Below are positions 42,444 to 50,926 of a stretch of DNA of 64,000 nt, piece by piece. The notes under the pieces are model-generated. The model made no database searches, was not told the origin of the DNA, and was given only the letters and a program-made list of their open reading frames with translations. This DNA comes from Sphingopyxis sp. BSN-002 (lineage in GTDB: Bacteria; Pseudomonadota; Alphaproteobacteria; Sphingomonadales; Sphingomonadaceae): contig NZ_CP091804.1 in NCBI RefSeq assembly GCF_022024275.1, forward strand, positions 1,364,001 through 1,428,000, written 5' to 3'. The translations under genes were made by a program, and so were the position numbers. Numbering within the stretch: the stretch's first letter is position 1; each line of letters opens with the position of its first letter.

Positions 42444-43228
42444 CGTTCGCGATACTCGGGCGGGCGCTTGCCGAGGAAGGCCGCCAAAGCTTCCCTATGA
42501 TCTTCGGTCGCCGACAGGATCACCTGCTGCCGGTCCTCGATCGCCATCGCGGCGTCGAGGCTCTGTGCGTCGATATTGAGGTTCAGCGCCTGCTTCGACA
42601 GGCGCAGCCCCCAAGGCGCAGTCGCGAGCATTTCGTCGGCGAGCGCGAGGCCGCGGTCGAGCAGCGCGTCTTCCTCGACAATCTCGCTGATCAGCCCTGC
42701 CGACAGCGCCCGCTCGGCACCGACGAAGCGGCCGGTCAGGATCATTTCGGACGCGAGGCTCGCGCCGACTAGGCGCGGGAGGAAATAGCTCGACGCCATG
42801 TCGCAACCGCCGAGCCCGATGCGAATATAGGCGGCGTTGCAACGGAACGAAGGCGTGCCGTAGCGGACGTCGGACGCCAGCAGCAGCGACAGCCCGCCGC
42901 CCGCTGCGGCGCCATGGCCCAGCGCGATGATCGGCTGCGGACAGGCGCGCATCTTGCGATAGATATTGCCGATGCTCGTCTGGGTGCGGAGCGTGCGCAA
43001 CACCGCGGTCTCGTCGGTCGAACGATCCTCCTGAATATCGAGCCCGGCGCAGAAACCGCGCCCCGCGCCGCGAAGGATGACGACGCGCACCTCCTTGCGG
43101 TCGGCAAGGCCGCCGAAATAGGTGTTGAGTTCGTCGACCAGCCCTTCGCTGAGCGCATTCAGGCGTTCGGGGCGGTTGAGCGTCGCGATCTCGACCGCAC
43201 CGCGGCTTTCGACCAGCAGCTCACTCAC
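42440..43228 (-). CDS. Enoyl-CoA hydratase/isomerase family protein (crotonase)
   Basis: A protein of 262 residues from GTG 43228 in a GTGA overlap with the SDR stop. Oxyanion segments GFCAGLDIQ and AAAGGGLSLLLASDVRYG; the usual first Glu is replaced by Ser. The next region reads AAYIRIGLGGCDMASSYFLPRLVG with Asp as the likely acid. It therefore belongs to a crotonase branch without the canonical Glu pair, and hydratase activity should not be assumed. It is in an operon with the SDR and the MBL hydrolase. Confidence 0.88.
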   Translation of the reverse strand: MSELLVESRGAVEIATLNRPERLNALSEGLVDELNTYFGGLADRKEVRVVILRGAGRGFCAGLDIQEDRSTDETAVLRTLRTQTSIGNIYRKMRACPQPIIALGHGAAAGGGLSLLLASDVRYGTPSFRCNAAYIRIGLGGCDMASSYFLPRLVGASLASEMILTGRFVGAERALSAGLISEIVEEDALLDRGLALADEMLATAPWGLRLSKQALNLNIDAQSLDAAMAIEDRQQVILSATEDHREALAAFLGKRPPEYRER

Positions 43229-44001
43229 AGCGTCTGCCCGTCGTCGACGGTGATCACGCTGCCGGTGATCCCCAGCGCGGCGTCCGAACAGAGCAGCAGC
43301 AGCGGCGCGTGCAGATCGCTCGGCGGGCGCATCCGCTGACGCGGGAAGCTCTTCACCATCTGCGCGCCGACCTCGCTGTCGAACAGTTCGGCCGTCATTT
43401 CGGATTCGAAATAGCCGGGCTGGATCACGTTCACGCTGATCCCGCGCCGCGCCCATTCGCGCGCGAGCGCCTTGCCGAGGTGGCGGACCGCAGCCTTGGT
43501 CGCACCATAGACCGAGGTTGCCGGAAAGACCTTCTCGGCCGTGATCGATCCGATCAGGACGATGCGGCCGTTCTGCCTTTCGCGGCTGCCGGCAGCGTCG
43601 AGCCGCCTCGCGCCCTCGGTGGCGGTCAGGAAAACACCGCGGACATTCGCGGCGAGCAGAAAGTCGACCTCGTCGACGCCAAGGCTCATCGCCATCTTCT
43701 CGGTCGCGACGCCGGCATTGGCGACGATAGTATCGACCGTGCCGAAGGCGGCTTCCGCCGCGTCATAGGCCGCCTTGGTCGAGGCCTCGTCGGTCACGTC
43801 CATGCTGACCGCGACCGCTTGCCCGCCGGCCGCCTCGATCGCCGCCACTTGCTCCGCAAGCTTGTCGGCGCGGCGCGCGGCAAGCACGACCTTCGCACCC
43901 GCGGCTGCAAGAGCTTTGGCAAATCCCGCGCCAAGGCCCGAGGAGGCCCCGGTGACGAGCGCCACGCGCCCTGTCAGGTCATATTGCGGATCCTTGCTCA
44001 T
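43225..44001 (-). CDS. Short-chain dehydrogenase/reductase
   Basis: A protein of 258 residues, classical SDR. TGASSGLGAGFAKAL is the nucleotide-binding TGxxxGxG; NAG appears as VANAGVA; catalytic Ser in IGSITAEK, then YGATK (YxxxK). It oxidises or reduces a hydroxy/keto substrate with NAD(P). First gene of the SDR-crotonase-lactonase operon. A 26-bp dyad lies 19 bp upstream of the ATG, so the operon has its own repressor site. Confidence 0.93.
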   Translation of the reverse strand: MSKDPQYDLTGRVALVTGASSGLGAGFAKALAAAGAKVVLAARRADKLAEQVAAIEAAGGQAVAVSMDVTDEASTKAAYDAAEAAFGTVDTIVANAGVATEKMAMSLGVDEVDFLLAANVRGVFLTATEGARRLDAAGSRERQNGRIVLIGSITAEKVFPATSVYGATKAAVRHLGKALAREWARRGISVNVIQPGYFESEMTAELFDSEVGAQMVKSFPRQRMRPPSDLHAPLLLLCSDAALGITGSVITVDDGQTL

Positions 44002-44019
44002 GCCACTCTCCCTTCGCTA

Positions 44020-44045
44020 GCTACTTTACGCTTACGTCAAGTAGC
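44020..44045 (-). promoter_or_regulatory. Operator-like dyad upstream of the SDR operon
   Basis: GCTACTTTACG-CTTA-CGTCAAGTAGC: 11-bp arms with one mismatch and a 4-bp spacer, in the SDR promoter region. The neighbouring TetR gene is a candidate regulator, although its own tandem sites differ in core. Confidence 0.55.
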
Positions 44046-44114
44046 GGGCATGGCAAGCACGCAACGCCCCTGCTTCACAGAAAAGTGAGGCCAAAGGCTT
44101 GACGGGACCATTTT

Positions 44115-44129
44115 GTTCCCCTAATGTTC
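44115..44129. promoter_or_regulatory. LexA-box-like GTTC-N7-GTTC
   Basis: GTTC at 44115-44118 and 44126-44129 with seven bases between match the direct-repeat SOS box of alphaproteobacteria. No SOS gene is adjacent; it lies between the SDR operon and the TetR 3' end. Could be chance. Confidence 0.25.
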
Positions 44130-44231
44130 TCATCGTGCACAAACAACCTGTTCCCCCGTCGCAGCCGCCAAGTGCGGCGGGCGGGGGATAAAGGTCCGCT
44201 GGCAAGGCCAGCCTTTCCCGTTACAGACCGA

Positions 44232-44855
44232 TCAGACCGTCGAAGCGCGCGCAGCCGTTTCGCGCGCTTTCGCCGCATCGATGCCCAGCCCGCAGAGGCC
44301 GAGGACGATCATGTCGTGCAGCCGCACACTGCCCTCGCCCGCTTCGGGCGGACGTTCGATGATGTTGAGCATCGCGACCTGGCAGAGTCCGATCCAGTAA
44401 CGGACCCCGCCGCGCGCCGCCTCGGGGCCGAGCAGCCCCATCGCTTCGACCGCATCCAGATCGGCAACGACGCCGCGGTTGAGCGGATGCGCGCGCGTCG
44501 TGACCCCCGACAGGCTGCGCAGCATCACGATGGCCTTCGTCCGTTCTTCCAGCGCGAAGCGGAACGCCGTCGCCATCCCGCCTGCGAGCCGCTCGACCGG
44601 ATCGACAACGCCGGCATTCGCGCGCCCGATCCATGCCTCCAGCTCCTCGCGGACGACAGCGCCGACCGCCTGGCCGAAGGCCGCCTTGTCGTCGAAATGA
44701 TTGAAGAAGCTGCCTTTGGCGACGCCCGCGCGCAGCACGACTTCGTCGATCGACAGCGCGTCGATCGGCTTTTCCGACAATAGGTCGAGGCCTGCGGCCA
44801 GCAAGGCGGTGCGGGTGCGCTGGGCGCGGGGCGCGAGCGGTGCGGTCGATGCCAT
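44232..44855 (-). CDS. TetR-family transcriptional regulator
   Basis: A protein of 207 residues. HTH at about 10-55 (RTRTALLAAGLDLLSEKPIDALSIDEVVLRAGVAKGSFFNHFDDKAAF), then the helical ligand domain. ATG 44855 is chosen because an upstream ATG at 44882 lies inside the operator dyad. The gene diverges from the extradiol dioxygenase operon, with two related dyads between them. It should repress that operon and itself; the ligand is probably an aromatic pathway intermediate or CoA ester. Confidence 0.9.
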   Translation of the reverse strand: MASTAPLAPRAQRTRTALLAAGLDLLSEKPIDALSIDEVVLRAGVAKGSFFNHFDDKAAFGQAVGAVVREELEAWIGRANAGVVDPVERLAGGMATAFRFALEERTKAIVMLRSLSGVTTRAHPLNRGVVADLDAVEAMGLLGPEAARGGVRYWIGLCQVAMLNIIERPPEAGEGSVRLHDMIVLGLCGLGIDAAKARETAARASTV

Positions 44856-44871
44856 GGCGAGGCGATGGAAC

Positions 44872-44916
44872 AACTTGACCATTTAGTCAAGTTAGCATAG
44901 TTGACCAGATAGTCAT
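44872..44916. promoter_or_regulatory. Tandem TetR-type operators
   Basis: AACTTGAC-CATTTA-GTCAAGTT (44872-44893) is perfect with 8-bp arms. TTGAC-CAGATA-GTCAT (44901-44916) repeats the core with centres 26 bp apart. They sit between the divergent TetR and dioxygenase genes. Confidence 0.7.
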
Positions 44917-44958
44917 TTACGACTCGGCTCCGTCCGGGCATCGGGAGAAACCGTCGCC

Positions 44959-45978
44959 ATGAGCATCATACGCGTCGAGGACATCGCGCATGTCCGCTTC
45001 AACGTGCCCGACCTGGATGTCATGCAGGCGTTTCTCACGGACTTCGGTTTCGACAGCTTCGTGGAGAACGGCCGGCTCTATGGCCGTGGCAACGACGGAC
45101 GTCCGTTCCTGCACATGAGCGAGCGCGGCGAACCCCGCTTCGCCGGGCTTGCCCTGCGCGCGGCGAGCGTCGCCGACCTCGAGACGCTCGCGGCGAGGGA
45201 AGGCCTTGCGGTCGAGCCGCTGGGCGACCCCGGCGGCGGCCATGTCGTCCGGCTCACCGATCCCGACGGCTTTACGGTCGAGGTGATCGCGGGGCAGGCG
45301 GAGGCGGACGCGGTATCGCCGCCGCCCGGGGATCCGCGCAACAGCGCGACCGAAAAGCCGCGGATCCGCGCGCTCGTCCGGCTCGACCGGGGGCCTGCCC
45401 ATATTCACCGGATCGGTCACTGCGTGCTGAATGTGTCCGACTTCCGGACCTCGGAGAAATGGTACAAGGACCGCTTCGGTTTCCTGACCTCCGACGAGGT
45501 CGAGGCGGCGAAGGGCGTACCGGTCGGCGCCTTCATGCGCTGCGATCGCGGCGACCGGCCGTCGGATCATCATACATTGTTCCTCGCCCAGCTGCCGCAG
45601 AAGCCGGGCTTCCTCCACGCCGCGTTCGAAGTTGCCCATTTCGACGACCTGATGATCGGCCACCGCCACCTGAAGGACAGGAAGCGCGAGGCGGCGTGGG
45701 GCGTCGGGCGGCACATCATGGGCAGCCAGATCTTCGATTACTGGAAAGACCCGTGGGGCCACGAACTTGAGCACTGGACCGACGGCGACCTGCTGACCGC
45801 CGCCGACCCGCCGAACATCATGCCGATGGCAGCTCTGCTCGACGTCCAGTGGGGCGCGCCGCACCCGATGTTCGCGGGCAAGCGGCCGCCGCCGCCCGGC
45901 CTCGTCTCGTTCATCACCGCACTTGTCCTTCGTTTCAAACGGCTCTTTCGCCGCACGCCCAAAGGAAATCCCGCATGA
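44959..45978 (+). CDS. VOC-family extradiol (catechol 2,3-dioxygenase-like) dioxygenase
   Basis: A protein of 339 residues with two VOC modules. HVRFNVPDLDVMQAF opens the first. IHRIGHCVLNV, GFLHAAFEVAHFDDL and WGHELEHWTDGD in the second supply the His-His-Glu iron ligands of type I extradiol dioxygenases. It should cleave a catechol-type ring next to the diol. The C-terminal 40 residues end in a basic tail (FKRLFRRTPKG). First gene of an operon with a FAH-family hydrolase (4-base overlap) and an FAD monooxygenase. It is divergent from a TetR repressor. Confidence 0.85.
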   Translation: MSIIRVEDIAHVRFNVPDLDVMQAFLTDFGFDSFVENGRLYGRGNDGRPFLHMSERGEPRFAGLALRAASVADLETLAAREGLAVEPLGDPGGGHVVRLTDPDGFTVEVIAGQAEADAVSPPPGDPRNSATEKPRIRALVRLDRGPAHIHRIGHCVLNVSDFRTSEKWYKDRFGFLTSDEVEAAKGVPVGAFMRCDRGDRPSDHHTLFLAQLPQKPGFLHAAFEVAHFDDLMIGHRHLKDRKREAAWGVGRHIMGSQIFDYWKDPWGHELEHWTDGDLLTAADPPNIMPMAALLDVQWGAPHPMFAGKRPPPPGLVSFITALVLRFKRLFRRTPKGNPA

Positions 45979-46808
45979 AACTCGCCACCTATGATCGGGA
46001 CGGAAGCCCGCGCGTCGGCATCGTCCGCGAAGGCCGCATCGTCGACGCCGGTTTCGACGGCACGATGATCGACGCCATCGCGCGCTGGAGCGAGCAGCGC
46101 CCCGCGTTCGAAGCGCAAGGCGGCAGCGGCATCGCGCTCGCCGATGTGCATCTGCTGGCGCCGGTGCTCCGCCCGGGCAAGATCTTCGCGATCGGGCTCA
46201 ACTATGCCGATCATATCGCGGAGTCGAAGATGGAGACGCCGCAGCGGCAGGTCTGGTTCACCAAGGCGCAGACCTCGATCAACGGGCCTTTCGATCCGAT
46301 CCTGATCGCGAGGAACACGATGACCGCCGACTATGAGGTCGAACTGGTCGCGGTGATCGGCAAGCGCGGCAAACATATCGCGGCGGCAGATGCCGCGGAC
46401 CATATCTTCGGTTATTGCGTCGGCAACGACGTCACCGAACGCATGTGGCAGCACGCGACGCCGCAATGGTCGCTCGGCAAGAGCTTCGACACGCACGCGC
46501 CGATCGGGCCGTGGATCACGACCGCCGACGAAATACCCGATCCGCACGCGCTCGGTCTCCGCTGTTCCGTCAATGGCGAGAAAAGGCAGGATTCGAACAC
46601 GCGGCACCTCGTCTTCGACCTCTGGCAGCAGATCGAACATCTGTCGGCGGCGATGACGCTGGAGCCCGGCGACCTGATCTTCACCGGCACCCCCGGCGGC
46701 ATCGGCGCGGCGATGGACCCGCGGCAGTTCCTGAAGAGCGGCGACGTCGTCCGCTGCGAGATCGACGGGCTCGGCCATATCGAAGGCACGATGGCGGCGG
46801 AGGCCTGA
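45975..46808 (+). CDS. Fumarylacetoacetate hydrolase family protein
   Basis: A protein of 277 residues. The FAH domain (about 70-275) has the metal and substrate blocks IFAIGLNYADHIAES, YEVELVAVIGK, GYCVGNDVTERMWQ and GDLIFTGTPGGIG. The family cleaves C-C bonds in ring-fission products or isomerises/decarboxylates them. After an extradiol dioxygenase it fits a hydrolase or hydratase of the ring-cleavage product. ATG 45975 overlaps the dioxygenase stop; the next gene starts 3 bases after its stop. Confidence 0.92.
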   Translation: MKLATYDRDGSPRVGIVREGRIVDAGFDGTMIDAIARWSEQRPAFEAQGGSGIALADVHLLAPVLRPGKIFAIGLNYADHIAESKMETPQRQVWFTKAQTSINGPFDPILIARNTMTADYEVELVAVIGKRGKHIAAADAADHIFGYCVGNDVTERMWQHATPQWSLGKSFDTHAPIGPWITTADEIPDPHALGLRCSVNGEKRQDSNTRHLVFDLWQQIEHLSAAMTLEPGDLIFTGTPGGIGAAMDPRQFLKSGDVVRCEIDGLGHIEGTMAAEA

Positions 46809-46811
46809 CCG

Positions 46812-48257
46812 ATGGTGCATGACTGCGACGTGCTGGTCGTCGGCGGCGGCCCGACCGGAGTTACGCTCGCATTGCTGCTCGCGAAACGCGGCGTACGGAC
46901 AATCGTCGCCGAGAAGGATGCCGATATCTATCCCCTGCCCCGCGCGGCGCATGTCGATCACGAGATCATGCGGGTCTTTCAGGAGGTCGGGGCCGCCGAC
47001 ACCATCATGGCGGGCAGCCGGCGTACGACGCGCTATGACTTTCTGAACGCCGCGGGCGAAGTGTTGCTGCGCTTCGACGGCGCCGACCGGATAGCATCCG
47101 GGGGCTGGCCCGCATCGAACATGATCCACCAGCCGTCTGTCGAGGCGGCGTTGCGGGCGCGGCTCGCCGACCCCGCCGAACTGCGCTCCGAATGGGAGAT
47201 GACGGGCTTCGCCGAAGACGACGGGGGCATCGAGGCGCATTTCGCGACACCCGAAGGCGAACGGACGGTCCGCGCGCATTATCTTGTCGGCGCCGACGGC
47301 GCGCGCAGCCCGGTGCGCAAGGCGGCGGGTATCGGTTTCGACGATCTGGGGTTCGAGGAGCCGTGGCTGGTCATCGATACGCTGGTTCAGGATGCGTCGC
47401 GCCTGCCGTCGGTCAATCTGCAGATCTGCGATCCCGCACGCCCGACGACCTGCGTGCTGATGGGCGAAGGACGCCATCGCTGGGAGTTCATGATCAAGCC
47501 GGGAGAAGAGCCGGACGAGGTTGCAAGCGACGCATCGATCGCCCGGTTGATGGAACCCTGGAACGTCGACGGGGCGGTCCGTTTTGAACGGAAGGCGGTC
47601 TATACCTTTCGCGCGCGTGTCGCCGAACGCTGGCGCGCGGGGCGTGTGTTGCTGGCCGGGGACGCCGCGCACCAGATGCCGCCCTTTGCCGGTCAGGGTC
47701 TGTGCTCGGGAGTCCGCGATGCCGCCAATCTGGCGTGGAAGCTTGCGGCGATCCTGACCGACGGCGCGCCCGACGCGCTGCTCGACACTTATCAACCCGA
47801 ACGCGAGCCGAACCTGCGCGGCACGATCGGCCTTGCAATCATGATGGGCCGCACGGTTTGCATTGCCGACCCCGGCGCCGCCGCGGAACGCGACCGCCAG
47901 ATGATCGCCGCGCACAAGGCCGGCCAGGGGCCCGCGGGGCCGCCGGCCTTCCCGCCGATCAGCGACGGCCTGATAATGAAGGGCAGCCCCGGTGCCGGCA
48001 GCTATTTCGCGCAGCCCTGCACCAGCGACGTCCGGTTCGACGACATGCTGGCGGCGGAAGCCCTGCTGCTCGAACGGGAGGTTGACGATCCGCGCCTTGA
48101 GCCTTTCCGGCCCGCACTGCGCGCCTGGCTTGATGCTCATGACGCCGAAGCCGTACTGGTCCGGCCCGACCGCTATGTGTTCGGAACCGGAAGCGCGGCA
48201 GAGTTACGACAGCGCTGGGACGCGCTGTTGACGAGGCGTGCCGAAGGATCGGCCTGA
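46812..48257 (+). CDS. FAD-dependent aromatic monooxygenase (PheA/TfdB/MhpA type)
   Basis: A protein of 481 residues. VLVVGGGPTGVTLALLLAKRG is the ADP-binding GxGxxG; VGADGARSPVRKAAG is the DG motif; GRVLLAGDAAHQMPPFAGQGLCSGVRDAANLAWKL is the FAD ribityl GD motif. It hydroxylates an aromatic ring using NAD(P)H and O2, making the catechol-type substrate of the dioxygenase in the same operon. The exact ring substrate cannot be told. It is the last gene of the operon; tRNA-Gln follows on the opposite strand. Confidence 0.93.
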   Translation: MVHDCDVLVVGGGPTGVTLALLLAKRGVRTIVAEKDADIYPLPRAAHVDHEIMRVFQEVGAADTIMAGSRRTTRYDFLNAAGEVLLRFDGADRIASGGWPASNMIHQPSVEAALRARLADPAELRSEWEMTGFAEDDGGIEAHFATPEGERTVRAHYLVGADGARSPVRKAAGIGFDDLGFEEPWLVIDTLVQDASRLPSVNLQICDPARPTTCVLMGEGRHRWEFMIKPGEEPDEVASDASIARLMEPWNVDGAVRFERKAVYTFRARVAERWRAGRVLLAGDAAHQMPPFAGQGLCSGVRDAANLAWKLAAILTDGAPDALLDTYQPEREPNLRGTIGLAIMMGRTVCIADPGAAAERDRQMIAAHKAGQGPAGPPAFPPISDGLIMKGSPGAGSYFAQPCTSDVRFDDMLAAEALLLEREVDDPRLEPFRPALRAWLDAHDAEAVLVRPDRYVFGTGSAAELRQRWDALLTRRAEGSA

Positions 48258-48277
48258 GCTTTCGGAAGCGCACCGGC

Positions 48278-48352
48278 TGGCTGGGGCGGCAGGATTCGAA
48301 CCTGCGCATGGCGGTACCAAAAACCGCTGCCTTACCGCTTGGCTACGCCCCA
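48278..48352 (-). tRNA. tRNA-Gln (anticodon TTG)
   Basis: A 75-nt cloverleaf on the minus strand. Acceptor TGGGGCG pairs with CGCCCCA, discriminator G, encoded CCA. D-arm GCCAAGCGGTAAGGC; anticodon stem GCGGT/ACCGC with loop TTTTGGT; T-arm CAGGTTCGAATCCTG. Confidence 0.97.
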
Positions 48353-48407
48353 ACGGCCGGTGCGACGCGCGCTCTAGAACGCGCCGCCGGTTATTGCAAG
48401 AAAGGGC

Positions 48408-49493
48408 TTAGAGGCGCGTGACCCAGCCGTGCGGATCGGCCGCAAGGCCGCGCTGGATGCCGACGAGCTTGTCCTTGAGCGTCGTCGTGACCTGCCCCGG
48501 ACCGCCCGCGCCGATCGTGAAGCTCGTTTCCCCGCGCGTCACCTTGCCCACCGGAGTCACCACCGCGGCGGTGCCGCAGGCGAAGCTTTCGGTCAGCTTG
48601 CCGCTCTCTGCATCGGCCTGCCACTGGTCGATCGAATAGGGCTCCTCGCGAACGACCAGTCCGGCATCGCGGGCGAGCGTGATGATCGCATCGCGGGTGA
48701 TGCCGGGCAGGATCGTGCCGGTCAGCGGCGGGGTCACGACGCTGCCGTCGTCGAAGACGAAGAACATGTTCATGCCCCCCAGTTCCTCGATCCAGCGGTG
48801 CTCGGCGGCGTCGAGGAAAACGACCTGGTCGTGGCCCTTCGCGATCGCTTCCTGCTGCGCGATCAGGCTCGCCGCATAGTTGCCGCCGCATTTGGCGGCG
48901 CCGGTGCCGCCCGGCGCGGCGCGGGTATAATCCTCCGACACCCACAGCGACACCGCCGGGGCGCCCGACTTGAAATAATTGCCGACGGGCGAGACGATGA
49001 CGAGAAAATGATACTCGGACGCAGGTTTCACGCCGAGGAACACCTCGCTCGCATACATGAAGGGGCGAAGGTAGAGCGCGCCACCCGCGACCGGCGGAAA
49101 CCAGTCGGCATCAGCCTCGACCGCCGCCTTCACCGCGCCGATGAACAGCTCTTCAGGAATTTCGGCCATCGCCATGCGGCGCGCGCTCGCATTGAAACGC
49201 GCCGCATTGGCCTCGACCCGGAACAGCGCCATCGACCCGTCGTCGAGACGGTAGGCCTTCAGCCCTTCGAAAATTTCCTGCGCATAATGGAGCACGGCAG
49301 TCGCCGGATCGAGCGAGAGCGGACCGCGCGGCATCACCTGCGCATCATGCCAGCCCTTCGCTTCCGAATAACGGATCGACACCATATGATCGGTGAAGAC
49401 GCGCCCGAAGACCGGATCCGCGATCGCCGCCGCGCGTACCTCGTCCGCCGTCGGGTTCGGGTGCGGAAGGCGGGCGAAAGCGGGAGCGAGCAT
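48408..49493 (-). CDS. ilvE: Branched-chain amino acid aminotransferase
   Basis: A protein of 361 residues of the group II (eukaryotic-like) BCAT type. The PLP Lys is in GGTGAAKCGGNYAAS. YLRPFMYASEVFLGV, EELGGMNMFFVF and ESFACGTAAVVTPVG are the family blocks. It reversibly transaminates Leu, Ile and Val with 2-oxoglutarate, the last step in their synthesis. ATG 49493 gives the usual N-terminus. It diverges from a MarR regulator 79 bp away, which may or may not control it. Confidence 0.95.
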   Translation of the reverse strand: MLAPAFARLPHPNPTADEVRAAAIADPVFGRVFTDHMVSIRYSEAKGWHDAQVMPRGPLSLDPATAVLHYAQEIFEGLKAYRLDDGSMALFRVEANAARFNASARRMAMAEIPEELFIGAVKAAVEADADWFPPVAGGALYLRPFMYASEVFLGVKPASEYHFLVIVSPVGNYFKSGAPAVSLWVSEDYTRAAPGGTGAAKCGGNYAASLIAQQEAIAKGHDQVVFLDAAEHRWIEELGGMNMFFVFDDGSVVTPPLTGTILPGITRDAIITLARDAGLVVREEPYSIDQWQADAESGKLTESFACGTAAVVTPVGKVTRGETSFTIGAGGPGQVTTTLKDKLVGIQRGLAADPHGWVTRL

Positions 49494-49572
49494 GGCAAAA
49501 ACACCTGTGGAATCGGGCTGAAACGTGCGCGCCTCTTGCCAAAAGCGGGCGCGCGGCGCAACGGTAGTGACT

Positions 49573-50082
49573 ATGCCGGATGAAAATTTTCTTTCACAAG
49601 TACCCGCTGCCTCTGCCCTTTTCTTGCGCGAGGAGGAGGTTCGTCGCGGCATCGAATATCTGTTTTTCGGGCATGGCGCGTTGTGGCGCACCATCGACGC
49701 ACGGCTCTCGGAAAACGAGCTGGGCCGCGCGCACTATCGTGCTCTCTACTTTATCGCGCGTGCGCCGGGGATCACGATTTCGGACCTTCTCGCGCTGCTT
49801 GGCATCACCAAACAATCGCTCGGCCGCGTGGTGAAGGAGCTCGAGGCGCGCGACTATCTGACCACGCGCCCCGGAAACCGCGACAGGCGGCAGAAGGAAC
49901 TGCGCCTCACCCCCGGCGGGCGGGCGGTCGAGGCGGCGATATTCGCGCAGCTCCGCGATGCAATGAGCCGCGCCTACACCCACGCCGGCCAGCAGGCGGT
50001 GACGGGCTTCTGGCACGTCACCGAGGCCCTGATGACGCCGCGCGAACGGACGCGGGCCGCGCGGCTGGGCGGCGAGCCCTAA
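49573..50082 (+). CDS. MarR-family transcriptional regulator
   Basis: A protein of 169 residues. The winged helix lies at about 55-120 (AHYRALYFIARAPGITISDLLALLGITKQSLGRVVKELEARDYL..GNRDRRQKELRLTPGGR) between dimerisation helices. No conserved Cys pair typical of OhrR is present. It is divergent from ilvE and overlaps the convergent proC by 4 bases. The target and ligand are unknown. Confidence 0.9.
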   Translation: MPDENFLSQVPAASALFLREEEVRRGIEYLFFGHGALWRTIDARLSENELGRAHYRALYFIARAPGITISDLLALLGITKQSLGRVVKELEARDYLTTRPGNRDRRQKELRLTPGGRAVEAAIFAQLRDAMSRAYTHAGQQAVTGFWHVTEALMTPRERTRAARLGGEP

Positions 50083-50909
50083 CCCTCTCCGCGCGCGATG
50101 TCCGCGAGTTCGCGCCCGCGGTCGCGCGCGGCGCGGAGGACATTGGTCAGCAGAGCGGCAAGCTGGCCATCGCTGTCGAGCACGTCGAGCCCCGCCTGCG
50201 TGGTCCCGCCCTTGCTTGCGACCTGTGCGATCAGCGTACCCGGTTTCTCGCCGCTGTCGGCAAGAAGTGCGGTCGAGCCGCCGAAAGTCGCGATCGCCAG
50301 CTTCAGCGCATCGTCGGCCGCAAGGCCGAGCCGCTCGCCGGCGGCGGCATAGGATTCGATCAGGCGGAAGACAAAGGCCGGGCCGCTGCCGGTGAAGGCC
50401 GTGACCAGGTCCATCGTCGAATCGTCGGCGAGCGCGACAACGGTGCCGAGCGGTTTCAGCAGCGAGGTGACAGCCGCCTCGTCAGCGTCGCCGAGGCTGG
50501 CGACCGCCGACACGCCCGCGCCGATCCGTGCCGCCAGATTCGGAAGTATCCGCACCTGCGCCCTGGCATCGGGGAAGCGCTGCGCCAGATCGGCGAGTGA
50601 TACGCCGGCCAGAATCGAGAGCAGATGGACGCCACCGGCCATGGAGGAAGCGAGATCGTCCGCGACCTCGCCAAGCTGCTGCGGCTTCATGCCGAGCATG
50701 ATCCAGTCGGCGCTGCCACCCGCCTCTTTCCACTCCGCGAGTGAGGCATGGTGCGAAATCCCCGCGCGCGGTGCCGCAAACGGATCGACGATCGCGACGC
50801 TCGCGGGATCGAGCCCGGCCGCCAGCCAGCGGTCGAGCATCGCGCCCGCCATATTCCCGCAACCGACCAGCAGCATCCGGCCGGCGAACTTCGTCAAACT
50901 CTTCGTCAT
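50079..50909 (-). CDS. proC: Pyrroline-5-carboxylate reductase
   Basis: A protein of 276 residues. LLVGCGNMAGAML is the NAD(P) Rossmann motif. GVHLLSILAGVSLADL, FTGSGPAFVFRLIESYAAAGERLGL and VASKGGTTQAGLDVL are the P5CR signature including the C-terminal dimer domain. It makes proline from 1-pyrroline-5-carboxylate. It ends facing the MarR gene with a 4-base overlap. Confidence 0.96.
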   Translation of the reverse strand: MTKSLTKFAGRMLLVGCGNMAGAMLDRWLAAGLDPASVAIVDPFAAPRAGISHHASLAEWKEAGGSADWIMLGMKPQQLGEVADDLASSMAGGVHLLSILAGVSLADLAQRFPDARAQVRILPNLAARIGAGVSAVASLGDADEAAVTSLLKPLGTVVALADDSTMDLVTAFTGSGPAFVFRLIESYAAAGERLGLAADDALKLAIATFGGSTALLADSGEKPGTLIAQVASKGGTTQAGLDVLDSDGQLAALLTNVLRAARDRGRELADIARGEG

Positions 50910-50926
50910 TTCGTCCCGTTTTCTGT

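Noticed and set aside
44039..44113. 24-codon open frame downstream of the SOS-like box
   Set aside because: No ribosome binding site or recognisable peptide; too short to call.
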